Shown piece after piece: positions 28,494-37,191 of a stretch of 64,000 bases of DNA. The notes under the pieces were generated by a model, which saw only the letters and a list, made by a program, of their open reading frames with translations, did no database searches and was not told where the DNA came from. How positions within the stretch are numbered: the stretch's first letter is position 1; every line of letters begins with the position of its first letter. The position numbers and the translations under genes were made by a program. The stretch is from Flavobacterium ajazii (GTDB lineage: Bacteria; Bacteroidota; Bacteroidia; Flavobacteriales; Flavobacteriaceae): contig NZ_JAAEHL010000002.1 of assembly GCF_010614725.1 (NCBI RefSeq), positions 1-64,000 of the forward strand, read 5' to 3'.

Positions 28494-29568
28494 TGCGTAA
28501 TAAGTAAATTGCCAAAGCCCCAAAAACTATATTCGGGAACCAGACTGCTAAAAAAGGTGAAAAAGTGGATTTTTCGGCAAGAGTACCAAATATTTTATCA
28601 AAAAACACAAATGAGAAAGCTATTGCAATTCCTATTGCCAGATTAACTCCCATTCCGCCACGACGCTTCATAGATGAAACTGCCACTGCAATAATAGTCA
28701 GAATAAAAGCAGAAACTGGAACGCTGTATTTTTTATAAAGTACCACCAAATATGTATTAATATTTCCGGATCCTCTTTTGCGTTCTTTATCAATAAAATC
28801 AATTAAATCGCCCAGAGAAAGTGTTTCCGCAATGTAAACCACCGGAGTAAGATCGGCCAGTTCAAACTTAAATTTCATTTCCTTTTCAGGATTTTTCTCT
28901 ATTATGTCATTTAGTTCACCTAGTGTTCTTTTCGTATAATCATAAAGAATATACTTCTTCTTTTTAGGATCCCAAGTAATTCTGCTTGCAGTAATTTTAT
29001 AAGTCAGTTTATCTTTTTCAAAATGTTCAAGTGTGAAATTAAATGCGGTTTTGGATTCTTCATTAAAACTATTGACAAAAATAAAATCGTTATCATTGAC
29101 TTGTCTGTAAACATTGGTGTTTTCACCACGCATCAGCTGTTTACCATTTCCTTTTAAATAGGTATATCTGAAATTATTAAACCCTTCGCTGGCTGCAGGA
29201 ACAATAAAAAAACCCATCAGAAGCACAAAAACCGAAACGATGGAAGCCCCAATAATATAAGGTCTTAAAAAACGCGTAAATGAAATTCCGGAGCTTAGAA
29301 TCGCAATAATTTCAGTATTATTCGCCAGTTTTGAAGTAAACCAGATTACCGATAAAAACAAAAAAATAGGAAACAGGGAATTCGCAAAATAGACTGTAAA
29401 ATTGTAGTAATAAATAGCTATTTGGGTAAAAGGAATTTTATTTTCCAGCATTTTATTCACCTTTTCAGAAACGTCAATTACAATTCCGATTGGAATAAAT
29501 AAAAGAATCATCACTGAGAAAGTGACTAAATATCTTCTTAAAATATACTTATCTATTATTGTCAGCAT
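28480..29568 (-). CDS. LptF/LptG-family permease (YjgP/YjgQ)
   Basis: 362 residues with the family layout: three N-terminal helices (KYILRRYLVTFSVMILLFIPIGI at the start), a periplasmic beta-jellyroll region (about 130-260) and three C-terminal helices (VPVSAFILTIIAVAVSSMKRRGGMG...). LptF/G with LptB form the inner-membrane ABC extractor that sends lipopolysaccharide to the outer membrane. LptF and LptG cannot be told apart by eye, although the sequence most resembles the type listed as LptG in Bacteroidota. Downstream of tgt on the same strand and overlapping the DMT gene. Confidence 0.87.
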   Translation of the reverse strand: MLTIIDKYILRRYLVTFSVMILLFIPIGIVIDVSEKVNKMLENKIPFTQIAIYYYNFTVYFANSLFPIFLFLSVIWFTSKLANNTEIIAILSSGISFTRFLRPYIIGASIVSVFVLLMGFFIVPAASEGFNNFRYTYLKGNGKQLMRGENTNVYRQVNDNDFIFVNSFNEESKTAFNFTLEHFEKDKLTYKITASRITWDPKKKKYILYDYTKRTLGELNDIIEKNPEKEMKFKFELADLTPVVYIAETLSLGDLIDFIDKERKRGSGNINTYLVVLYKKYSVPVSAFILTIIAVAVSSMKRRGGMGVNLAIGIAIAFSFVFFDKIFGTLAEKSTFSPFLAVWFPNIVFGALAIYLLRNAKR

Positions 29569-29593
29569 AGATTATTTGTTTCAAGTTTTCTTT

Positions 29594-29648
29594 GTTTCAG
29601 GTTTCAAGTTTTGAGAATCAATTCTAAAAAGAACTTGAAACCTGAAAC
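29594..29648. repeat. Inverted repeat of flavobacterial intergenic type
   Basis: GTTTCAGGTTTCAAGTT (29594-29610) and its exact reverse complement AACTTGAAACCTGAAAC (29632-29648). Extra GTTTCAAG/CTTGAAAC copies lie outside these arms. It sits between tgt and the permease gene and could act as a terminator or RNA-processing hairpin, or be a small mobile repeat. Confidence 0.7.
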
Positions 29649-29666
29649 TTGAAACTTAAAAACTTT

Positions 29667-30797
29667 TTAAAGTCTTTGACTCATATTTTTAACCATCATT
29701 TCTTTCCATGGTCTGAAATCTCCAGCTATGATATGTTTTCGGGCTTCACGAACCAGCCACATATAAAAACCAAGATTATGGATTGTTGCAATTTGTTTTC
29801 CTAAATATTCATTAGCAGCAAACAAATGACGCAAATAAGCTTTTGAATATTCTGTATCTACAAAAGTATGACCCATTTCGTCAATTGGCGAAAAATCCGC
29901 TTCCCACTTTTTGTTTTTTATATTTATAGTTCCATTTGCCGTAAACAACATTCCGTTTCTTGCGTTACGAGTTGGCATTACACAGTCAAACATATCGATT
30001 CCTAGTGCGATATTTTCTAATATATTTATAGGAGTTCCAACTCCCATTAAGTAACGAGGTTTATCTTCCGGAAGAATTTCGCAAACCACTTCTGTCATGG
30101 CATACATTTCCTCCGCTGGTTCCCCTACTGATAATCCTCCAATTGCATTTCCCTGCTGTCCGGAATTCGCAATATATTCTGCCGACTGACGACGTAAATC
30201 TTTATACGTACTCCCCTGAACAATTGGAAAAAACGTCTGTTCATATCCATATTTATAAGGAACTTTTTCTAAGTGATTAATGCAACGATCTAACCAGCGA
30301 TGCGTCATATGCATCGATCTCTGAGCATATCTGTAATCACAAGGATATGGCGTACACTCATCAAAAGCCATAATAATATCAGCCCCAATTGTTCGCTGAA
30401 TTTCCATTACATTTTCCGGCGTAAAAAAGTGATACGAACCGTCAATATGCGATTTGAACTTCACCCCTTCTTCCTTAATTTTTCTGTTAGATGAAAGAGA
30501 ATATACCTGATATCCTCCAGAATCTGTTAAAATATTACGATCCCAATTCATGAATTTATGCAATCCCCCCGCTTTTTCAAGGATTTCAGTCTGTGGACGC
30601 AAATATAAATGATAGGTATTTCCAAGGATAATATCCGGATTAATTTCCTCTTTAAGTTCACGCTGATGCACCCCTTTTACAGAAGCTACAGTTCCAACAG
30701 GCATAAAAATAGGAGTTTCTATAACCCCATGATCTGTAGTAATACTTCCTGCTCTCGCTTTCGATTGCGGATCTTTTTGTAATAAATCAAACTTCAT
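29667..30797 (-). CDS. tgt: tRNA-guanine (queuine) transglycosylase
   Basis: 376 residues. It exchanges guanine-34 of GUN-anticodon tRNAs for the queuosine precursor preQ1. The TIM-barrel signatures are clear: Asp92 in TDSGGYQVYSL, AFDECTPYP, GGLSVGEP and the nucleophile Asp271 in MFDCVMPTRNARNG. Oddly, the usual CxCxxC zinc-binding cysteines near the C terminus are absent. The aligned stretch reads EMGHTFVDTEYSKAYLRHLF (308-326), although the following His340 (ATIHN) is kept. I believe this loss is common in Bacteroidota, so the enzyme is probably active. First gene of a run with the permease and DMT genes. Confidence 0.95.
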   Translation of the reverse strand: MKFDLLQKDPQSKARAGSITTDHGVIETPIFMPVGTVASVKGVHQRELKEEINPDIILGNTYHLYLRPQTEILEKAGGLHKFMNWDRNILTDSGGYQVYSLSSNRKIKEEGVKFKSHIDGSYHFFTPENVMEIQRTIGADIIMAFDECTPYPCDYRYAQRSMHMTHRWLDRCINHLEKVPYKYGYEQTFFPIVQGSTYKDLRRQSAEYIANSGQQGNAIGGLSVGEPAEEMYAMTEVVCEILPEDKPRYLMGVGTPINILENIALGIDMFDCVMPTRNARNGMLFTANGTINIKNKKWEADFSPIDEMGHTFVDTEYSKAYLRHLFAANEYLGKQIATIHNLGFYMWLVREARKHIIAGDFRPWKEMMVKNMSQRL

Positions 30798-31170
30798 CTG
30801 TTTCTTTTTTCAGGGTGCAAAGATAGGTTAATTTGAGAGATTTTTTATTAATTAGATAATTTGTCAATTAGAAAATTAGATACTGTTTTTCAATAACTTG
30901 AAACATGAAATATTAAAAATTGGAATTTAGAACTTCAAAATCATTCTGGACATCCCCTAACGGTTGGGCTATTCATAGTATTCCAAATTATAAAAAATAA
31001 GAGCTAACTATATTTTGAGACAACCTCTTTTCAAATTTTAATTTTCATAAAAAACATCCAAATAGAAATATCTGCTTTCAAAAATTTAAATCATTTCCGG
31101 ATTTTTTTTTGAGATTAATAAAAAAAGCATCAGAATTTCACAATTGCAGTAAACTAAAGCAGAAAATCAT
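30798..31170. other. Intergenic region between tgt and transketolase
   Basis: AT-rich, with no gene seen. A perfect TAnnTTTG on the minus strand (TATCTTTG, 30818-30825) lies 21 bases before the tgt ATG and is the likely tgt -7 element. Around 30888-30935 are fragments ACTTGAAACATGAAA and AAAAATTGGAATTTA, related to the repeats at 29594-29648 and 35865-36025. Confidence 0.55.
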
Positions 31171-31201
31171 TTGTCAGCCCGCAAAATAAAAATTACTTTT
31201 G
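31171..31201 (+). promoter_or_regulatory. Transketolase operon promoter
   Basis: TTG (31171-31173), 20 bases, TACTTTTG (31194-31201), then CACC. The ATG of the first subunit is 25 bases downstream. Full consensus match. Confidence 0.75.
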
Positions 31202-31226
31202 CACCAGTTTAACTTTTACATATAAA

Positions 31227-32081
31227 ATGAAGCCTAACACACAACAATTAAGCGATTTAACGATCCAGGTAAGAAGAGATATTCTTAGAATGGTACATGC
31301 TGTCAACTCAGGTCACCCAGGTGGTTCATTAGGTTGTACTGAATTTTTGGTTGCATTATACCAAAACATTATGGAACGTAAAGAAGGTTTTGATATGGAC
31401 GGAATCGGAGAAGATCTTTTCTTCCTTTCAAATGGTCACATCTCACCTGTATTTTACAGCGTTTTAGCAAGAAGTGGTTATTTCCCTATTTCTGAGCTTG
31501 CTACTTTCAGATTATTAAACTCTCGTTTACAAGGACACCCTACAACTCACGAAGGATTACCAGGAGTTCGTATGGCTTCCGGATCATTAGGACAAGGTTT
31601 GTCTGTCGCTCTTGGTGCTGCACAGGCTAAAAAATTAAATGGAGACAACCACTTAATTTATACACTACACGGTGACGGTGAATTACAGGAAGGTCAAAAC
31701 TGGGAAGCTATCATGTATGCTTCTGCAAAAAAAGTAGACAACCTTATCGCAACTGTTGACCTTAACGGAAAACAAATTGACGGAACAACTGACGAAGTTT
31801 TAGCAATGGGAAGCCTGCGTGCTAAATTTGAAGCTTTTGACTGGGAGGTTATCGAAATTACCAAAGGAAACGACATCGAAGCCATCATTGGAGGAATGAA
31901 TGAAGCAAAAGCAAGAACAGGAAAAGGAAAACCGGTTTGCGTATTACTTCATACTGAAATGGGTAACGGTGTAGATTATATGATGTACAGCCATGCTTGG
32001 CACGGTAAAGCACCAAATGATGCACAGCTTGCAACTGCTTTGGAACAAAATTATAACACTGGAGGCAATTCAGATTATTAA
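31227..32081 (+). CDS. Transketolase, N-terminal (TPP-binding) subunit
   Basis: 284 residues. It forms one transketolase with the next gene, moving two-carbon units between sugar phosphates in the non-oxidative pentose phosphate pathway. The thiamine-diphosphate and metal-binding motif is visible (HGDGELQEGQNWEA...VDLNGKQIDG), as are HPGGSLGCTEFLVALY and GSLGQGLSVALGAA. The split form is common in Bacteroidota and archaea. The two genes are 73 bases apart and share a promoter at 31171-31201. Confidence 0.95.
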   Translation: MKPNTQQLSDLTIQVRRDILRMVHAVNSGHPGGSLGCTEFLVALYQNIMERKEGFDMDGIGEDLFFLSNGHISPVFYSVLARSGYFPISELATFRLLNSRLQGHPTTHEGLPGVRMASGSLGQGLSVALGAAQAKKLNGDNHLIYTLHGDGELQEGQNWEAIMYASAKKVDNLIATVDLNGKQIDGTTDEVLAMGSLRAKFEAFDWEVIEITKGNDIEAIIGGMNEAKARTGKGKPVCVLLHTEMGNGVDYMMYSHAWHGKAPNDAQLATALEQNYNTGGNSDY

Positions 32082-32154
32082 ATAAAGCTTTATGCCTTAA
32101 GCAGTAAGCCTTACTTATTGCCTAACGCCTATTGCGTACAGCAAAAAAACAAAA

Positions 32155-33108
32155 ATGAAAAAATATACAAATACAGGAAGTAAAGATACCCGTTCAGGTT
32201 TTGGTGCGGGAATGACTGAACTAGGTCAAAAAAACGAAAAAGTCGTAGCATTATGCGCTGACTTGATTGGATCATTAAAATTTGACGAATTCAAAAAGAA
32301 TCACCCAGAGCGTTTTTTCCAGATTGGAATTGCAGAAGCTAATATGATCGGAATTGCTGCAGGTTTAACAATTGGAGGAAAAATTCCTTTTACAGGAACT
32401 TTCGCCAACTTCTCTACAGGAAGAGTTTACGATCAGATTCGTCAGTCTGTTGCTTATTCTGATAAAAACGTAAAAATATGTGCTTCTCACGCTGGTTTGA
32501 CTCTAGGTGAAGATGGTGCTACTCACCAAATCTTAGAAGACATCGGATTAATGAAAATGTTACCAGGAATGACTGTAATCAACACTTGTGATTACAACCA
32601 AACCAAAGCTGCAACATTAGCACTTGCAGATCACCACGGTCCTGCTTATTTACGTTTCGGACGTCCGGTTGTTCCTAACTTTACTCCTGCTGACGAACCA
32701 TTCGTGATTGGAAAAGCAATTATGTTAAATGAAGGAACCGATGTAACAATCATTGCAACAGGCCATTTAGTTTGGGAAGCAATTGTTGCTGCTGAAGCTC
32801 TTGAAGCAAAAGGAATTTCTGCGGAGGTAATCAACATTCACACCATTAAACCTTTGGACGAAGAAGCTATTTTGAAATCAGTAGCTAAAACCAAATGTAT
32901 TGTAACAGCTGAAGAGCACAATTACCTTGGTGGCCTAGGAGAAAGCGTATCAAGAGTATTAGCCTTAAACACTCCTGCTCCACAGGAATTTGTCGCTGTA
33001 AAAGACAGCTTCGGTGAATCAGGAACTCCTGAGCAATTAATGGAGAAATACAAACTAAACAATCAGGCGATTGTTGAAGCTGTAGAAAGAGTTATCAAAA
33101 GAAAATAA
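32155..33108 (+). CDS. Transketolase, C-terminal (pyrimidine-binding) subunit
   Basis: 317 residues. It contains the transketolase pyrimidine-binding domain (RSGFGAGMTELGQ, the catalytic Glu in the FFQIGIAEANMIGIAAGL region, and CASHAGLTLGEDGATHQ) and the C-terminal transketolase domain (VINIHTIKPLDEEAI, TAEEHNYLGGLGE). Partner of the preceding gene. Transcription ends at the hairpin at 33124-33163. Confidence 0.95.
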   Translation: MKKYTNTGSKDTRSGFGAGMTELGQKNEKVVALCADLIGSLKFDEFKKNHPERFFQIGIAEANMIGIAAGLTIGGKIPFTGTFANFSTGRVYDQIRQSVAYSDKNVKICASHAGLTLGEDGATHQILEDIGLMKMLPGMTVINTCDYNQTKAATLALADHHGPAYLRFGRPVVPNFTPADEPFVIGKAIMLNEGTDVTIIATGHLVWEAIVAAEALEAKGISAEVINIHTIKPLDEEAILKSVAKTKCIVTAEEHNYLGGLGESVSRVLALNTPAPQEFVAVKDSFGESGTPEQLMEKYKLNNQAIVEAVERVIKRK

Positions 33109-33123
33109 ATTTAGTTTTCATTC

Positions 33124-33163
33124 ATAAAAAAACCTCGAAATTCACATTTCGAGGTTTTTTTAT
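33124..33163. terminator. Terminator, copy A of a duplicated hairpin
   Basis: An 18-bp stem (ATAAAAAAACCTCGAAAT with its complement) around loop TCAC. T-runs on both strands make it bidirectional. The 40-base core is identical to 34209-34248. Confidence 0.9.
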
Positions 33164-33173
33164 ATGATTTAAA

Positions 33174-34112
33174 TCAATACCAAGATATTGGAGTTTCATG
33201 CCAACCATCTGCCATTTGAAATTGAATTTTTCCTGAAATAACAAAATTATGATATGGATTAGCAAGAACAAATGAACCAATCCAAGTAGACAATAAAAAT
33301 GTTTTACTACCTGTAACTGCATCAGTACTAAAATAAGGAGTATTCCACGTTTCGTCATTTGCTATATATTGAGACGAATAATCCCTCTCCTTTGAATTAT
33401 CTGTTTTCCATGAACATGTCCAAGTCGAACAAGATCTATATTGCATTACGCATCTTAAATACATCTTGCTAGACTGAATTTGATTATTAACAACAATGGT
33501 CTCATTAAATAAATCTAAAACATGTCGTAATCTAACCCCTGGAAAATTAAACTCCCCTTCACCATTTATAAAAGTTTTGGTTCTATTTTCATTAGGAATC
33601 ACATCTCTACTTGTCAATGCACTTTTAGAACCTGTATAATTCAACAATTGCCCATAAATTTCAAAATTCCCTTTGATTAGACTTAACTCTTTCGAACTCT
33701 TACTTGCATCATCTTCTGAAAGCAAGTAAAAATTACGTTCATTAAGCCAAATAATCTTCCCACCTATTTTAACTTTTGAATCATAATTTAAGACTGCTCT
33801 TAATGCATCTGAATATATGATTCGTGTATCAGACAAAAAATCTTCTTCCATTTCATTCGAATCATCTGAATTATTCAATAACGATTCAAGCCTCTTGTTT
33901 GAAATCCAATTTTGAACATCTTTTGAGGTTTTCATTTCTGATATCTCAGAATATTCTTTAACAAAAGATTCATCATTTTTAAAAGATAACATTTTTCCAT
34001 CTAATACCAAAGAAGACACATTTGACACTGGAGCATTATTAGACTCATTCTGATCTTCATTGCTACATGACATTGTAGCTAACAGAATAAATAATGCAAG
34101 TAATTTTTTCAT
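33174..34112 (-). CDS. Lipoprotein of unknown function
   Basis: 312 residues from ATG 34112 (MKKLLALFILLATMSC). The longer reading from 34169 adds an atypical extension before the signal peptide. The lipobox LATMSC predicts Cys16 lipidation, followed by SNEDQNESNN. The rest is soluble, with several cysteines in MQYRSCSTWTCSW and a C-terminal aromatic end (DGWHETPISWY). There is no recognised domain. The gene lies between two identical terminators. It may be a later insertion between the transketolase operon and the FKBP gene. Confidence 0.75.
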   Translation of the reverse strand: MKKLLALFILLATMSCSNEDQNESNNAPVSNVSSLVLDGKMLSFKNDESFVKEYSEISEMKTSKDVQNWISNKRLESLLNNSDDSNEMEEDFLSDTRIIYSDALRAVLNYDSKVKIGGKIIWLNERNFYLLSEDDASKSSKELSLIKGNFEIYGQLLNYTGSKSALTSRDVIPNENRTKTFINGEGEFNFPGVRLRHVLDLFNETIVVNNQIQSSKMYLRCVMQYRSCSTWTCSWKTDNSKERDYSSQYIANDETWNTPYFSTDAVTGSKTFLLSTWIGSFVLANPYHNFVISGKIQFQMADGWHETPISWY

Positions 34113-34198
34113 TTTTATACATTTAAGATTATTAAAGCAAAAATATAATCTTTTTCCTTCATAATACACGAGAAAACAAATAAAAAAAGTATTTTCTT

Positions 34199-34258
34199 AC
34201 ATTATACAATAAAAAAACCTCGAAATTCACATTTCGAGGTTTTTTTATTGTATAATGT
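34199..34258. terminator. Terminator, copy B: 28-bp perfect stem
   Basis: Left arm 34199-34226 and right arm 34231-34258 are exact reverse complements around loop TCAC. The inner 18 bp of the stem and the loop match copy A at 33124-33163. The outer 10 bp (ACATTATACA/TGTATAATGT) are unique to this copy. Confidence 0.92.
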
Positions 34259-34264
34259 GAACTT

Positions 34265-35398
34265 TTATTTTTTCGCAGTTACCGTGGTAACTTTAGTTGT
34301 ATTGTGCGCCTTATCAAGATGTATTTTAAGTCTGCCTTGCGTAGTATAATCATATACATTTCTTGTTACACCATCTATCGTTTCAGTCTTAACAAATGCA
34401 GGAATCCCTCTTGGCTCACTATTCAATGCTTCATTTGTATTTGGCGTTGTTGGATCATCCTCGACTGTAAACGGCTCGTACGGATAATATTTACTCGGCC
34501 CAAAAGCACCTCCAACCTCAGCAGTAGGCTTTGTAATTTCTAAAAGTGTTGTATACCCATCACCATCATCATCAATATCAATAAAATCGGCAAGACCATC
34601 TCCATCTGTATCATCAATTAATTCAGCTGGCGGATTTGTATACAAAGTCTTATTACTAAAATCATACACATAACCATCTCCATTAATATCTTCATCAATA
34701 TCTAAAATACCATCACCATCATGATCTAATCTCTGTATGTCATATAATTTAAAACTAAAAACCAAAGGAGCATATGCAGGAATTGTACCAGACCCTCCGG
34801 CATAATATGCCAGCCCTGAAGGTAAAAACATAACTCCTGCTCCAAAATCACTATATGTAATAGTACCGTCAGCATTTACTGGATTAGCCTTACCTGCCTT
34901 AAACTTAGGAAAAATTTCCTTCCAACCATCTACAAAAACTCCATTGGCACCCAAACCGTCTAAACTAAAAGGTCTTCCCAAATTATAAGAAGTATCAAAA
35001 ACGGTTCCGTCTAATAAATTCCCTACATATGAAGTATTAATCCTATCGAAATTACATGGTGCTTCCCCAACTCCTTCATTTAAAACCAAATAGTACACTT
35101 TGTATGTAATATTATCATTATAAACATTTCTTGACTGCAAAGGATAAACCGTCTGATCCCAAATAGAAGTCTGAGTACCTCCTGCTGGAATCTTGCTTAT
35201 TTTTATATCAAAATCTGCAGTAACTTCTTCAATATAATTTGTTTTTAGATATTTTTCAATCGAATCGTTATCTGCCTTGGCTTGCTCTGAATAATCTCTT
35301 AACGGAACAGTTACCACATCATCATCGTCATTTTTATTACAGGAAACTATAGCTGCGGCGGCAATCAGTAAAACAAAAAAATATTTAATTTTATTCAT
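34265..35398 (-). CDS. FKBP-type peptidyl-prolyl isomerase lipoprotein
   Basis: 377 residues. A signal peptide with lipobox (AAAAIVSC) gives a lipidated Cys20, followed by NKNDDDD. The FKBP domain (about 95-215) includes NTSYVGNLLDGTVFDTSY, GWKEIFPKFKAG and MFLPSGLAYYAGG, with the YAPLVFSFKLYDIQR strand at its end. Beyond it are calcium-binding DxDxDG loops of thrombospondin-3 type (DHDGDGILDIDEDINGDGYV, DTDGDGLADFIDIDDDGDGY, about 225-280). Expected role: folding of exported proteins at the cell envelope, with calcium as a structural ion. A related lipoprotein, GldI, serves gliding in F. johnsoniae. This one is longer and its role is not established. Confidence 0.9.
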   Translation of the reverse strand: MNKIKYFFVLLIAAAAIVSCNKNDDDDVVTVPLRDYSEQAKADNDSIEKYLKTNYIEEVTADFDIKISKIPAGGTQTSIWDQTVYPLQSRNVYNDNITYKVYYLVLNEGVGEAPCNFDRINTSYVGNLLDGTVFDTSYNLGRPFSLDGLGANGVFVDGWKEIFPKFKAGKANPVNADGTITYSDFGAGVMFLPSGLAYYAGGSGTIPAYAPLVFSFKLYDIQRLDHDGDGILDIDEDINGDGYVYDFSNKTLYTNPPAELIDDTDGDGLADFIDIDDDGDGYTTLLEITKPTAEVGGAFGPSKYYPYEPFTVEDDPTTPNTNEALNSEPRGIPAFVKTETIDGVTRNVYDYTTQGRLKIHLDKAHNTTKVTTVTAKK

Positions 35399-35477
35399 TA
35401 TTGTGATTTTTTTAGGTGCGCAAGATACAATATTGATTTATTTTTGTAAAGAATTTAACTCTGATTTTAGAAAAATT

Positions 35478-35867
35478 ATGCGAATAGATAAATACCTCTG
35501 GTGTGTAAGATATTACAAGACCCGAAATATGGTTACAGAAGCCTGCAAAAAGAACCATATTACTGTAAATGGACAAATAGCAAAACCCTCTAAAGAAGTT
35601 TTTCCTACAGACAGAATTACATTCAGAAAAGATCAGATTACACAAATTATAACTGTACTAGATATTCCTGAGAGTCGTGTTGGAGCAAAACTTGTAGATA
35701 TATATCGCAAAAACGAAACACCTCCGGAAGCTTACGCGCATTTAGAATTATTAAAACTCTCCAAAGAACATTACCGTAAAAGCGGAACCGGACGACCGAC
35801 AAAAAAAGACAGAAGGGATATTGATGATTATGGAGATGAAATTTACGAGGAAGATGATGAGGATTAA
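35478..35867 (+). CDS. S4-domain RNA-binding protein, Hsp15-like
   Basis: 129 residues from ATG 35478 (MRIDKYLWCVRYYKTRNMVTEACK). The frame is open further up to 35403, but that would place translation across the divergent promoter region and add non-conserved sequence. The N-terminal S4 domain (1-60) binds structured RNA. The basic tail (KEHYRKSGTGRPTKKDRRD) and acidic end fit the Hsp15/HslR family, which rescues stalled 50S subunits carrying nascent peptide. A TATTTTTG at 35439-35446 is a possible -7 element. Divergent from the FKBP gene. Confidence 0.88.
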   Translation: MRIDKYLWCVRYYKTRNMVTEACKKNHITVNGQIAKPSKEVFPTDRITFRKDQITQIITVLDIPESRVGAKLVDIYRKNETPPEAYAHLELLKLSKEHYRKSGTGRPTKKDRRDIDDYGDEIYEEDDED

Positions 35868-36025
35868 ATTCCAATTCAGAAATTCCAAATTCCAAAACAT
35901 ACGCCTATAAAATTCTAATGTTTAAATTCATAAAACCTAAAACCGACACCATAACATAGTAATTTTAAAATTTCAAATTCATTCCCCAAACATTGGTATT
36001 TGGAATTTCAAAAATTGGAATTTAA
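35865..36025. repeat. MITE-like long inverted repeat
   Basis: Left arm TAAATTCCAATTCAGAAATT (35865-35884, continuing CCAAA) matches in reverse complement the right arm at 36000-36025 (TTTGGAATTTC...ATTGGAATTTA), with a few differences in the centre. About 110 bases of AT-rich sequence lie between. The left arm includes the TAA stop of the S4 gene. It has no coding capacity. Related fragments occur near 30914 and in many flavobacterial spacers. Confidence 0.65.
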
Positions 36026-36054
36026 ATTAGTTATATTAGCAAAAAAAATAAATC

Positions 36055-36555
36055 ATGAGCAAAAACATCATCTTAACGAATCAGGAAATTGAACACAAAA
36101 TAAAACGTATCGCTTATCAGATTTATGAAACTTTTGTAGACGAAGAAGAAGTTGTGATTGCCGGAATAGCAACTAACGGATATGTATTTGCCGAAAAAAT
36201 AGCTAAAGCCTTAGATACTATTTCAACTTTAAAAGTAACTCTTTGCGAAGTAATCGTTGATAAACAAAATCCTGAAACACCGATTCAGACTTCACTGCCT
36301 GCTTCTGAATATTCAAATAAAGGCCTTGTACTGGTTGATGATGTATTAAACTCCGGAACTACATTAATATATGCTGTACGCCATTTTCTGGACGTACCGC
36401 TTAAAAAATTCAAAACAGCAGTACTAGTTGACAGAAATCATAAAAAATACCCTGTAAAAGCCGATTTTAAAGGAATTTCACTTTCTACATCCTTATTAGA
36501 ACATGTACAGGTTATTTTTGATGAAAACGGAGGTAATTATGCGTCCTTAAGCTAA
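36055..36555 (+). CDS. Phosphoribosyltransferase-domain protein (PyrR-like)
   Basis: 166 residues with the type I PRTase fold. The PRPP-binding loop is VLVDDVLNSGTTLIYAV (about 92-108), and the VVIAGIATNGYVFAEKIAK and TAVLVDRNHKKYPVKADFKG segments fit PyrR/Hpt-like enzymes. It could be a uracil or purine salvage enzyme or a PyrR homologue. No pyr genes lie nearby to support regulation. Its stop overlaps the end of the convergent aroK gene by 9 bases. Confidence 0.85.
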   Translation: MSKNIILTNQEIEHKIKRIAYQIYETFVDEEEVVIAGIATNGYVFAEKIAKALDTISTLKVTLCEVIVDKQNPETPIQTSLPASEYSNKGLVLVDDVLNSGTTLIYAVRHFLDVPLKKFKTAVLVDRNHKKYPVKADFKGISLSTSLLEHVQVIFDENGGNYASLS

Positions 36556-37065
36556 AACATCCAAAATATCCTGAACTGTTTCTTCAATTGATTTATCATC
36601 AACAGAAACCTTATGCTGGGCATAGTTATAATAGTAGCTTCTGTCAAATAAGTGTTTCGCAATAAATTCTTTCATTTCGTATTCGTCCATGTTAGCAATT
36701 AATGGACGTTTACTTTTATTATGCACTAATCTGTTGTATAAAGTATCTATCGACGCCTTTAAATAAATAGAAACTACATCTTCCCTTTTTAATAATTCAT
36801 GATTATTGGCATAACATGGTGTCCCTCCCCCTAAACCAATTATACTATTTTCTGAAGACTGAAGTAATTCTACAAACATTTCGTGTTCTAATTTTCGAAA
36901 ATAGACTTCCCCTTGCTGTTCAAAAATTTCATTTATGGATAAATTTGCTCTTTTTTCGATGCATTTGTCCAAATCTAAAAATGGAATATTGGTAATTTTC
37001 GACAAATTTTGGGCAATTGTAGACTTTCCGCACCCCATATAACCTAATAAGACGATTTTTTTCAT
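36547..37065 (-). CDS. aroK: Shikimate kinase
   Basis: 172 residues. It phosphorylates shikimate at the 3-hydroxyl with ATP in aromatic amino acid synthesis. The Walker A loop is GYMGCGKST (8-16), followed by the shikimate-binding DLDKCIEKRANLSINEIF, GLGGGTPCY and the lid KSKRPLI with its arginine. Full length for the family. Convergent with the phosphoribosyltransferase gene, with a 9-base overlap at the 3' ends. Confidence 0.96.
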   Translation of the reverse strand: MKKIVLLGYMGCGKSTIAQNLSKITNIPFLDLDKCIEKRANLSINEIFEQQGEVYFRKLEHEMFVELLQSSENSIIGLGGGTPCYANNHELLKREDVVSIYLKASIDTLYNRLVHNKSKRPLIANMDEYEMKEFIAKHLFDRSYYYNYAQHKVSVDDKSIEETVQDILDVLA

Positions 37066-37136
37066 TGTAATAAAACCCTATAAACTAAGGCGTTGTAAAA
37101 TTTGATTAAAAAAAGACAAATTTATAATAAATTTGC

Positions 37137-37168
37137 TTGCAATTAATAAAATAAACTCCTTATATTTG
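37137..37168 (+). promoter_or_regulatory. tRNA cluster promoter
   Basis: TTG (37137-37139), 21 bases, TATATTTG (37161-37168), then CACCCGC. The GCACCCGC tract after the -7 element is the same as at the three rRNA promoters at the left edge of the window. This points to a shared stable-RNA promoter type. Confidence 0.8.
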
Positions 37169-37191
37169 CACCCGCATTCAAGGAATTAAAT

